64,000 nucleotides of DNA. Origin: Fasciola hepatica. Taxonomy: Eukaryota; Platyhelminthes; Trematoda; Plagiorchiida; Fasciolidae. The notes under the pieces are model-generated. The model ran no database searches. It was not told the DNA's origin and worked only from the letters and a program-made list of their open reading frames with translations. The DNA lies in NCBI GenBank assembly GCA_948099385.1, contig CANUEZ040000168.1:1117501-1181500 (forward strand), given 5' to 3'. Made by a program: the position numbers and the translations under genes. This document shows, in pieces, positions 55,183 to 64,000 of the stretch (its first letter is position 1; every line of letters begins with the position of its first letter).

Positions 55183-56060
55183 GGCGTAGTTTCTGTGGGA
55201 GTGGTGACCACAACCGGGATGGTCGAAGCGTTTGCTTTCGTCGACAGTTGATCAGACACTACTCTGGTGAAGGAGCGGTTTGCCGACAAACACCGACTCG
55301 CTAAAAGTGCGACGTCGTTGGCAGTGAGCACAGTGGGCGGAACACAGGTAATGACTGCCGGCCAGTTGCGGTTACAGCTCGTCTTCTTAGACACTGCCGA
55401 GCAAATAGACTCAATGTAGGCCTTTTAACTAGCTGACCCCTCCGTGCGAGCACTAGGGTCGGTGAACGCAGTTTTGACCAAGTGGCCTCGCCTGCAGGAC
55501 GTAACGGTTGTAGACTGGGAGGACGAAAAAGTGGACCACCTCATCGGCTGCGACGTGCCAGAGGCACATTGGGTACCTGACCAGAGAGTGGGCAACAGCC
55601 AGGTTCCTTAAGTCCTAAGCACTGCACCAAGGTGAATATTATGTGGTCCAGTAGGGGGAAGTGGTTTTGTGAATTGCGTATCAGTCGAAATGAGCCGTGT
55701 AGAGCATCAATTACAGCGGCTGTATGAAAGGGAGTTTCAGGACATCGGAGAAGAGAGACTATCTTTGTCGCAGGAGGACCACTTCGCTCTGCAATTAGTG
55801 CGGCAAGGAACTAGGAGCCTTAAAAAGCAGTCCAAAGTTTCCCCCCCATGGCGAAAACCAGGTGACCCCTGGTTTGAAAAGAGAAACTATGATCTTCAAA
55901 GGCTACTTTGGCTGAAAGAACGCTTCGTTCGAGACCAGGATCTATGGGAAAGATATGCTAAATTAGCGAGGCGAAAAATTGCTCTCGGCTATGTTGAAAG
56001 GGTGCCTGTTACCACCGACGGCCGGGAGGGGACCTGGTATCCACCTCACCACCCGGTTAT
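54967..56060 (+). repeat. Right arm of the 1,094-bp BEL inverted repeat
   Basis: It is the inverted near-copy of 53286-54379. Its right end falls exactly where the sequence jumps from ggttat to a second protease copy, so the right arm is bounded by a recombination joint while the left arm is not. Confidence 0.93.
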
Positions 56061-56064
56061 CAAC
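55183..56064 (+). pseudogene. BEL-B protease and RT start, first copy
   Basis: VEAFAFVDS-stop-SDTTLVKERFADKHRLAKSATS (protease start with the TGA shared by all three copies), RLQLVFLDTAEQIDSM, LIGCDVPEAHWVPDQRVG, then 55669-56060 SRVEHQLQRLYEREFQDIGEERLSL to GTWYPPHHPVIN. It breaks off at the joint to the second copy. Several in-frame stops. Confidence 0.85.
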
Positions 56065-57870
56065 TTGCTTTCGTTGACAGTTGATCAGACACTACTCTGG
56101 TGAAGGAGCGGTTTGCCGACAAACACCGACTCGCTGAAAGTGCGACGTCGTTGGCAGTGAGCACGGTGGGCGGAACACAGGTAATGACTGCTGGTAGGTT
56201 GAGGCTGCAACTCATCTCTCTAGACACTAACAAGGAAATTGAACCAACGGAAGCATTCACGTTAGCGGATCTCCCCATGCGAGCACCAAGGTTGGTCAAC
56301 GCAATCTTGACCAGGTGGCCCCATCTGCATGATGTCACCATTGTAGACTGGGAAGATGGTGAAGTGGATCTCCTCATCGGCTGCGACGTGCCAGAGGCAC
56401 ATTGGTTACCTGACCAGAGAATGGGTGACCGCCAGGCACCTTATGTCGTACGCACGGCTTCGGGATGGATGTTATACGGTCCAGTAGGGGGACGTGGTTC
56501 CGTTAATTATTTGTCCGCCGAAACTGACTGCATAGAGTACTATCTGCAGCGGCTGTATGAGAAGGAGTTTCATGACATTGGAGACGAAAGACCATCGTTG
56601 TCTCGAGAGGATCACTTAGCTTTACAAACGGTGCGGCGAGGCACTAGAGGACTCAAAAAACAGTTCGAGGTTCCCCTCCCATGGCGCATATCTGCCGACC
56701 CGTGGACTGACCACAGAAATTATATTCTCCAACGATTACTACGACTGAAAGGACGCTTCATTGGAGACCAGAATCTGTGGGAACGATAAGCGGAATTAAT
56801 GAAGAGAAAAGAAGTCCTCGGTAACGTTGAAAAGGTGCCTACCAACACCGACGGCAAGAAGGGTATCTAGTATTTGCCTCACCACCCGGTCATCAACCCC
56901 AGGAAACCCAAAAATCTGCAGATGGTTTTTGACTGTGCGGCCAAGTTCCAAGGCAAGTCGTCAAACGATCTCCTACTACAAGGGCCTGACTGGACCACAC
57001 TGCTGATCGAAGTTTTGAGCCGTTTCAGAGTGGCCAAAGTGGCTTTGTCTGCCGACATTCAGGAAAATGTTTCATCAGGTGAAAATTCCGGTAGGAGAAC
57101 GAGATGCATTGCTTTTCCTGTGATGGGAAGAGAGCAACCGGGACAACGCAGTGGTAAATTATAGGATGACCGTCCACCCCTTCGGAGCCATATCGTCACC
57201 ATTCTGCGCAAACTACGCCCTTGGAGAATCGGGGAACAAACATGGAGATCTATTCCATCGGACGGTAGTAGATGGCGTCAGCAGGAACTTCTACGTCGAC
57301 GACTACCTTGGGTCATTCGATGATGTGGAACCAGCTCCAGCGCAGTTCAGGGGCCTGACGAGATTGCTGGAAGAGGGCGGCTTCCATCTAACTAAATGGA
57401 TGTCGAACGCTTCAGAAGTACTAAAGGTCATTCCGTTTCACGAAAAGGCTGAAAGGGTAAGAGATCTTGAAGGCTCTCCACTTCCCAGGGAAGGCACATT
57501 GGGAATACAATGGGACGCGGAAACGGCGACTTTTTTTCTCGAGCTAAACGTTCCTGAGCTGCCAATAACCTGTCGTGGCATACTATCTTCTGTCTCAAGT
57601 TTGTTCGACCCGCTCGGTTTCGTCTCACCATGGCTGCTACCCGGAAAGATCTTGCTGCAGCTGCTGTGCCGTAAGAAAGTTGATTGGGACCAGTCACTGG
57701 ACCGAGGGGACCGGCTGGACTGGGAGGAATTTTTGAACACCTTGAAGAAATTAGGGGACATAAGAATACCACGATGTTTGACCCCTGGCCATACGACACG
57801 GACTGGAGAACTACATGCCTTTTCCGATGCATCCGAAGTCGGTTATGGAGCTGTGGTGTACGGACGATAG
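56065..57870 (+). pseudogene. BEL-B protease (second copy) and reverse transcriptase
   Basis: FVDS-stop-SDTTLVKERFADKHRLAESATS restarts at 56068. A 229-codon frame runs to a stop at 56789, including [99 protein letters not shown], then NFYVDDYLGSFDDV, with YVDD at 57292-57303. LPITCRGILSSVSSLFDPLGFVSPWLLPGKIL and GELHAFSDASEVGYGAVVYGR follow, ending at 57870. The polymerase box is intact; the frame is broken near 56789, 56870 and 57150. Confidence 0.9.
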
Positions 57871-58515
57871 TGCGCAGGAGATGGACAATATACCACGAGG
57901 ATCCTGTTCGCCAAAGCCCGCGTTGCTCCACTGAAGTCGGTCTCAATCCCACGCCTTGAACTCAGCGCAGCCGTGTTGGCGGTCAGGGCGGTGCAAGCTG
58001 TGAAGAGATGTTTCGATCTCTACATTTGGTCGGTTAGCTTTTGGACAGATTCAACGACAGTACTTTACTACATTAACAAAGTCCGGAGCCGGTTTAGTAC
58101 TTTCGTTGCTAACCGACTCGCGATTATCCACGATGAATCGGCCACGAACCAGTGTAGTTATGTCAGGTCTGGCGATAATCCGGCCGACCTGTGCTCCCGA
58201 GGTGTGAACAACTTCATGCAACTAGACACGTGGACGAGAGGTCCAAACTTCCTGCCGGTGCCTAAACAGGACTGGCCCGCGTTCGAATTAAAACCTCCTA
58301 CGGAAGCAGAACTGGAGATCAAAGGCGTAGTGATAGCGGCCAACGTCGTCGAAGAGACATCCATTCCATCTCGATTGGTCAGGTTTTCTTCCTGGATGAA
58401 GACACTTCGTTCGTTAGTTTGGTTAACCAGGTTCAAGAGAAATTTACTAGTCATGAAAGGGCTACGGCCCTCAGGCCGGATGCGGGACGGCCCGATAAGT
58501 CCCGATGAGTGACAA
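57871..58515 (+). pseudogene. BEL-B RNase H
   Basis: Continuing after SDASEVGYGAVVYG: IPRLELSAAVLAVRAVQAVKRCFDLYIWSVSFWTDSTTVLYYINKV (third acidic in TDSTTVL), RFSTFVANRLAIIHDESATNQCSYV and SGDNPADLCSRGVNNFMQLDTW. This is the standard BEL/Pao RNase H order. It then runs into the linker RFSSWMKTLRSLVWLTRF and stops at 58512. One frameshift lies at the start. Confidence 0.87.
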
Positions 58516-59879
58516 GCTTCAGAACACATTTTCAGAATGATACAAAGAAAAGCTTTCGCCCGAGAACTCAAGGCGGCGGAAGAAGTGGGACCGACCAATA
58601 AAGACATACCATCTGCAAGAGGCGAGCTGAAGCTTTTAACCCCCAAATTCATTGATGGACTGCTGCGGGTGGATGGTAGGCTGACCAACGCCCACCTGAG
58701 CTTTGACACAAAGTATCCTATGCAGCTGCCTGTGAGACAATCTGCAGTAGAGCTAACGATCCAACACGTCCACGCCGTGGAAGGACATGCCGGGGAAAGC
58801 CACGTGACGAGCGTCATCCGAAAGCGCCTTTGGTTGCTGAGAGGACGAGAGACTGTAAAACGCGTAATCGGACGTTGTGTGCAACGTAGGAGACGCAATG
58901 CCGCAGCGGGCGAACAACACATGGCCCCGATACCAGAATGCAGGGTGACTGCGGGCTGGTGGCCGTTCAGCAAAGCCGGGTTGGGCCATTTCGGGTCCCT
59001 GTGGACCAATTGCGGGAAGAGATTAGAAAAGCGATATGGATGTATCATGACGTGCATGAAGTCACGCGCGGTACACCAAGAAGTGGCACATCCAACGACA
59101 ACCGAGGCTTTCCTACGGCCCCTGCAGCGCTGTGCCAACCGATGAGGCATACCGGCAGATATATACTCCGACAGTGGGTCAAACTTCATGGGCGCTCACC
59201 GGGAATTGCAGCGTTGGCACAAGAACATAAACAGGGACGAACTGCAGGATCGAAACGTGGCCTACGGCATACGATGGCATTTCAACCCCCCACAGGTCAC
59301 TCATCGCGGTGGCGTATGGGAAAGCACGATCCGGTCCGCCAGACGGATATTGCTGTCAATCATGGAGCAGCAGCCGCCAGACGACGAGACGCTGAACACC
59401 GTCATGACTGAGGTAGAGAGAATTCTGAACAACCGCCCCTGGTTCCAGTAACGAACGGCGACCCCATCCACCCGGCGCTCACCCCGAACGACTTTTTGAC
59501 GCTATGGTCAAACGAGGGTTTCCAAGAGCCGGTATACCTTCGTGGGAGCTACCCCCACGAATGGAAGCAGGAGAATTATCTTGCCGAGGTTTTCCGGAGG
59601 CGCCGGCTGCGGGAGTACCCACCGGCTCTGTAGACTCGACAGAAGTTGCTGGTGAAAACGAGACCATTCAAGGTTGGGAATGTGGTGATGATCGCAGACG
59701 AACGCGCACATTTCAGCGCTTGGTCTTTGGGAGTAGTTATGGAAACCATCGAAAGCGCTGAGGGAATGATAAGAACGGTGAAGGTGAAGACAGCCAACGG
59801 AGTGCTAATTTGCGACACACGCAGTATTAACCTACTCCAGGGCGAAGGAGGAGAAGCTGGTAACGCTGAGGCCCAGTAG
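58516..59879 (+). pseudogene. BEL-B integrase and C-terminal domain
   Basis: The zinc-binding region is QRKAFARELKAAEEVG, LRVDGRLTNAHLSFDTKYPMQLP and HVHAVEGHAGESHVTSVIRKRLWLLRG (58537-58870). The CIRCRR pair has become CVQRRRR. Then TKAGLGHFG-type core text, VDQLREEIRKAIWMYHDVHEVTRG, MGAHRELQRWHKNINRDELQDR and RGGVWESTIRSARRILLS (catalytic Glu, 59188-59451). It ends with KVGNVVMIADERAHFSAWSLGVVMETIES and VKVKTANGVLICDTRSINLLQGEGGE, the BEL C-terminal domain, at 59879. Several frameshifts. Confidence 0.87.
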
Positions 59880-60526
59880 ACTGTTTCGCACTAGTCATCG
59901 AGGTGCGTAAAGAAATACCATATATGGAGGCAACCCCGACTCACTGACGTATTGAACCGTCATACACCCCAAAGCACACTCACCTGCATTGTACTCGTTA
60001 TACCACACTGTCTCCGTCAAGCACGTTACAGTGCTCACAGTCTTTCGTTGACATTGCAGAAAGTCCTCTTTTGATCTGTGGTGATACTTGTGATTCCATT
60101 ATACATCCAGACACACGCACATGCTCGATGCACACTATGTCACGCATCCCCTAGCAAACCTGTGATGGTGTTCACAATTTGCTTTTATGGACGTTACTGA
60201 AACGTCTTTTGCATATGTGGAGGTGGTGGAGATTAAAGCGTACACACACACTCACGCAAGCACAAACGGCCGGGGCAGGACGGCCTTTACAAGGACAGCA
60301 TCTATGTTTCCCCTCCACGCCCGCCATCGGTCAGTTGTTCTCGTGGAAGATGTAGAATAGCCTCACGTCTATGCGGCCAACGGACTAGTTGCGACCATGA
60401 GTAGAACGTTGACGACAAGCATTAGGCCCGGGCACTGACAGCAGGGCCTAGGTAGGTAAAAAGAGTCAGTACCTTTATACCAAACCTTTGACTCTGCTAA
60501 GGATTCGGGAGGATTTTGGTGGGTGG
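59880..60526 (+). other. BEL-B 3' non-coding region with polypurine tract
   Basis: No gene. 60270-60480 is similar in inverted orientation to BEL-A 33440-33640. The last bases, ggattttggtgggtgg at 60511-60526, are a purine-rich tract against the LTR. Confidence 0.6.
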
Positions 60527-60904
60527 TGTAAGGACCGGTCGTGGAAAATCTCCCTAAAACCTTTGCGATTCAGTGTTTTTCTTAAACATCACTCACTCGC
60601 TTACTCTGTTGAGGTGTCTTTACGAACTGCTTGTTTTTATGGACCAGTTGTTAGTTGTTCGCGCCCAGAGTGCTACTTTGTCATATCCTTGTTCTGGACC
60701 TGCGTGACGCACGTGCTCCTTGCTCGCACTCTGTAATTTGGTTTCTCGTTTGTTGAGTCCTTGTGATCTCATTATTGAGGTTTGTATCTTTTTGGTGTCA
60801 TTGTTCATTCAATAATCTTGTATCATAGAATATCACGGATAATAGCCTTTTGATTTCGGGATCCGTTGCGAATTTGGCTTCACATTGCTCAAAAGTGTGT
60901 TACA
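60527..60904 (+). repeat. BEL-B 3' LTR
   Basis: It begins TGTAAGGACCGGTCG and ends TTACA. It aligns with the inverted BEL-A LTR (33024-33394) throughout, with scattered substitutions and small indels. The inverted termini TGTAA/TTACA mark the edges. Confidence 0.87.
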
Positions 60905-61048
60905 ACGCGCTGGGCGTGAACAAACAAGCTTTGGTCCGTGAAAATAAAACAGTGCGTAAAACAAATCATTAGTGCAAATATGTGAGTGATATTAAGGAAA
61001 CACGGAACTGCAGTGGTTTTGGGGTATTTTTCCCGATCGGTCGGTACA
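60905..61048 (-). repeat. Partial BEL LTR in opposite orientation
   Basis: It aligns forward with BEL-A LTR 33253-33394 (cgcgctggg, gaacaaacaa, ttggtccgtg, gcagtggttttgggg, ending ggtcggtaca). It therefore points opposite to the adjacent 60527-60904 LTR, giving a tail-to-tail LTR pair. The inner part is missing. Confidence 0.75.
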
Positions 61049-61370
61049 CCCCCCGGGTTGCCAAATGAGATTAGAAGGAACTTAGGAGTCTGGACGTTAT
61101 GGCTGTCAGGGGAGCATCAAGTCGAGTTGACTGAGGCGCTTGTTATCGGACGGCGGATGATTGGCGAACCCTCGTCAGGGACCACCTCCCTGGGGCGACC
61201 GTATGTTCGCCCCACTGTGAAGCGTCAAAAGACCGGGCAAACCCCCGTGGTGGACGAGCCGATCAGCCGAGGCCCAACTGGGGAAGAGCAAAGCGTGGCG
61301 TCTTTATCATTCAACAGGTGGAAATGAGCGTTCGCTGCAAAACATGAGCCCGTGAGCGTGCTATCAGTGG
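61049..61370. other. Unassigned stretch
   Basis: An open frame through this region (to 61327) encodes Gly/Pro/Arg-rich text such as RPYVRPTVKRQKTGQTPVVDEP without recognisable motifs. It could be the linker of a LINE ORF1, but nothing confirms this. Confidence 0.3.
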
Positions 61371-63799
61371 CAGCGAGAAAGTCAGGCATGATATGAAGCG
61401 GCCCTGGTTAGCAGAGTAAAGGCATGTCCTAAGGCTTACTATAGTTACTTCCAGTCTAAGGCATCGGCAAGGGTGGCCGGAGAATGGGTAGTCAACGAAA
61501 ACTGAGTGCGGTCAACGGGCACTTATGAGAAAGCGCAGACTCTGAAGAAGTTCTTCGAACGTGGGCTTGTACAAGACACAAGGAGTCAGCCCGAGATCAC
61601 CGCAAACCAGCAGACGATCATCATGGATGGAGTCGTCATTAAAATAGTGAGATTGAAGTGGAGCTGAGCAGCCTGAATAGTAATGAGGCTGCAAGACCGG
61701 ACGGTGTCCATCCCGCCACTCTAGATGTCCTATCTAGTGCGCTGGCTGAATCACTAATACAGCCGTTCAACGTATACCTAGACGCCGGGGAGCTACCGGA
61801 CGAGTGGAGGTTGGTACAGGTTGTCCCCATCCACAAAGGGAGCAAACGGGAGGTGGCTCTTAGCCATCGTGCCGCAAGCTTGCTACCAATCGCCCTCAAA
61901 GTATTGAGGGGAAGGGTCAGAGGGCCACCACCACAACATCACCAGCTGATTGCTTATCGGCCAAACATGTTTGTTAAGCAAAGACCACGATTCACTAAAC
62001 TGGTATCACTTCTCGAATAGGTGATGCGGAGATTAGGACCAGGGGAAGGATTTTCAAAAAGCCATTGATTCCGTGAACCGCCGTTTCTTGCTAGGCAGAC
62101 TGAGGGCACCTGAAAAGGCCCCACAGGCTGTGAGGTAAATCGAGAATTACCTAAGAAACAGAGCCTTCTCAGTACATGTGAAGGACCCAGGTCTACACTG
62201 GCCCAGGCATGCAGCGGTGAGCCTCAAGTTTGCGTGCTGGGACCACTGTTGTTTATTGTGAACGATTTGGTAACCACACTAGACTGCCCTGGGTTTCTGC
62301 TCGCAGATAATATAAAAATAGTGTGTGAGCCAACCTCAAGGCAACTGAAGGCTGACTTAAACGGGCTTAGTATGTGGGCTGAAAAGTGGGATTTGCTGCT
62401 GAATGCAGCCAAATGCGAACACTTGCTGGCAGGCAGGGGAACCAATGAAGACAGGTACATAGGGCTGCCCACCTAAGTCCGGACTGAGTCCACTGCTGCG
62501 ATAAGAGGCCTAAGTGTGCTCGTGCACGAAGGCCTCAGATCCGCCGAGCAGTGCACATCAGCACGGTCTGGGCAAACAGGGAGCTTTTCAACTCAAGAAG
62601 AACTTTGGTGTCTAGAAGGGCAGGTGCAATTCTTCTAATATACGAGGTGACCTTAAGGCATCACATGGATACTTTTGCTCAGGCGTAGGTAACGATCCTA
62701 GTGAAGGACAAAAACGTATTGAAAGACTTTCCAAAGAGATTCTCTCGAAAGAAAAAGCGGACGCAAAGTAAGTCGTACTAGTGTTGTGAGTGTATATACT
62801 ACTTGGCAAGTAGTTGATTGCTGGAGACGGAACGATGGGCAATTGTGGATCAACGAACACAGCTAAGTTCAGCAGTCCAGACGCAATAAGGTTAACGACG
62901 ATCTGCAAACAATATGGCTGCTCCTCTGTTGGACTGTGACTGTTTCAAGTGAACAGGACAGAGACTTGGCAAATAAGGATGTTTGTAACGTTTCATTTGT
63001 TTTGTCAATGTCCGAACACGTTAGTTGCAATAAACAACCTATTCACCCAGGCGCTCCTTGTGGATTATAACACCAAGAAAGGCTTAATGTCCCAAATCTA
63101 TTCTCTCTTGATCGTCACATGCTAAGGGGAGATCTGGTAGAGGGCTATAATTTGTACAAGGGAATCACTACGACCGGCAGACCACTACTGACTGGTTTTC
63201 ACAACTCTGCACTCAGGGGACACGAGCACAAGTTGGACATACCAGGAGGAAGTAAGAGCATGGGGGAATGTTTCTTTTCCCACCGTATCATAGAAAAGTG
63301 GAACGAGTTGCTTCTTCAAGTGGTGGCGTCAACCTCAGTCGTTGCTGAGCAGAGGTATTCCCAGACTATTACCAACTACCCTATGAAGCTTGCTATTTTA
63401 TTCTTATTATCCGTCCCTTTCTCTCCCCTCCCCGACAAACTATCTTACACGGTATCGCATCACTGTTGTGTCCCACTTCTGTGCCTATCTCCATCACAGC
63501 CTCTATATCACTCTGCTCATCATCCTTCCGTATTAGCGTTCCTACATTATTCGTGTATTCGGGGTATGTCTCACATGGGGACAGAATTGAGTTGTGGCAC
63601 CGATCCTATATAAGTGTGAGGTTGCTGTTCCCGAGGGCGAGCCTGTTTCCTTACTTTTCTCCCCAGCTATTACAAATATCGAACTATATCGAATACCTGG
63701 CAGTTGCAGCGGGACAGGAACTCCTTGGTCTCGCAGTGCAAGAAACTGGACTTTAACTAGCTCAAGCAGTAGGTCCTGTGGCCTGACCTGACCTGACCT
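61371..63799 (+). pseudogene. LINE-H, decayed CR1-like LINE, linker to RT end
   Basis: Readable plus-strand pieces: AYYSYFQSKASARVAGEW, FERGLVQDTRSQPEI, LSSLNSNEAARPDGVHPATLDVLSSALAES, LPDEWRLVQVVPIHKGSKREVA (61658-61860), SVNRRFLLGRLRAPEK (motif A remnant), LGPLLFIVNDLVTTL, FLLADNIKIVCEP (FADD changed to LADN, about 62300), LNGLSMWAEKWDLLLNAAKCEHLL and RGDLVEGYNLYKGI with FFSHRIIEKWNELL (63119-63320). The order matches LINE-F ORF2, but the similarity is low, so it is an older relative. It ends in a (CTGAC)n tail at 63782-63799. Confidence 0.78.
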
Positions 63800-63800
63800 C

Positions 63801-64000
63801 GTAGTGAGCCTTGAGTAGGTCAACTAGATGGATGACAGGTATCCCTGTGATCCTTCTGAAGTAGGGTTTATTGGACTCTTTGGCTCACTGCATACTGTCT
63901 CAGTGAACACTCACGATGTGTAATGTCTCTCGCAGTTGATGTGCAGTGAGGTTTTCCGTTTCCCTCTCATTTTTAGCGGGGGTTCGACAAAATACACTCG
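63801..64000 (+). mobile_element. 3' end of a LINE-F-type copy, cut by the window edge
   Basis: It matches the complement of LINE-F 48290-48490 closely (gtagtgagcc, caactagatggatgac, tctctcgcagttgatg, ctctcatttttagcgggg). It starts directly after the tail of LINE-H, so it is a very short 5'-truncated insertion. Confidence 0.85.

Larger units (their letters stand above)
54430..60904 (+). mobile_element. BEL-B, BEL/Pao LTR retrotransposon with a partial internal duplication
   Basis: The plus-strand order is gag, zinc knuckle, protease, RT start (to 56060), then protease and RT start again (from 56065), RT, RNase H, integrase, C-terminal domain (59879), a spacer with polypurine tract, and LTR (60527-60904). 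The part to 56060 is nearly identical to BEL-A; from 56065 it is a clearly different copy. So it is a composite. No 5' LTR is seen. Stops are frequent. Confidence 0.87.

Noticed and set aside
54133..55213. Pairs of identical small ORFs on opposite strands around 54.2 and 55.1 kb, as if a gene pair.
   Set aside because: They are the same coding segment (zinc knuckle and protease) seen twice, because of the inverted repeat, plus its antisense shadows.
1..64000. CRISPR arrays, prokaryotic operons, tRNA or rRNA genes.
   Set aside because: No regularly spaced repeats, ribosome binding sites or recognisable RNA gene sequences were seen, and the content is clearly eukaryotic transposons.

Overview
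The window is eukaryotic, repeat-rich DNA with no recognisable host gene. Everything identifiable is a transposable element: Ty3/Gypsy and BEL/Pao LTR retrotransposons, at least three lineages of APE-type LINEs, one MULE-like DNA transposon and one MITE-like hairpin. The mix of Gypsy, BEL/Pao and CR1/jockey-like LINEs together with long TA microsatellites suggests an invertebrate, most likely a flatworm (perhaps a tapeworm or fluke). That is inference from element types; no host marker is present.

Layout. 1-9.3 kb: a plus-strand Gypsy RNase H scrap, then an old minus-strand Gypsy (Gypsy-2) split inside its integrase by a younger minus-strand Gypsy (Gypsy-1, with both LTRs). One Gypsy-1 LTR is itself split by a hairpin MITE. 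9.6-15.9 kb: two 5'-truncated minus-strand LINE copies (LINE-B and a CR1-like copy). 15.9-27.5 kb: plus-strand LINE-A, whose ORF1 is split by a 3.8-kb MULE. 27.5-33.0 kb: a graveyard of LINE and Gypsy fragments. 33.0-60.9 kb: two BEL/Pao elements head to head. BEL-A (minus) is interrupted by LINE-C exactly at its reverse-transcriptase YVDD box, and again by an 11.8-kb block holding LINE-D, LINE-E and the nearly full-length LINE-F. BEL-B (plus) runs from gag at 54.4 kb to an LTR at 60.5-60.9 kb. BEL-A and BEL-B meet in a 1,094-bp near-perfect inverted repeat around a 587-bp gag-bearing spacer. 61.0-64.0 kb: an inverted BEL LTR scrap, a degraded plus-strand LINE, and the 3' end of a further LINE-F-type copy cut by the window edge.

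Most genes are pseudogenes. The exception is LINE-F (48.2-53.0 kb): both ORFs are open, catalytic motifs are present, and the ORF1 stop overlaps an ORF2 ATG in an ATGA configuration. The most unusual structure is the BEL inverted repeat, whose transcript would fold into a long hairpin carrying gag/protease/RT sequence. Family names for the elements (Gypsy-1, LINE-A and so on) are local labels, not database names. Identity statements are by-eye comparisons.
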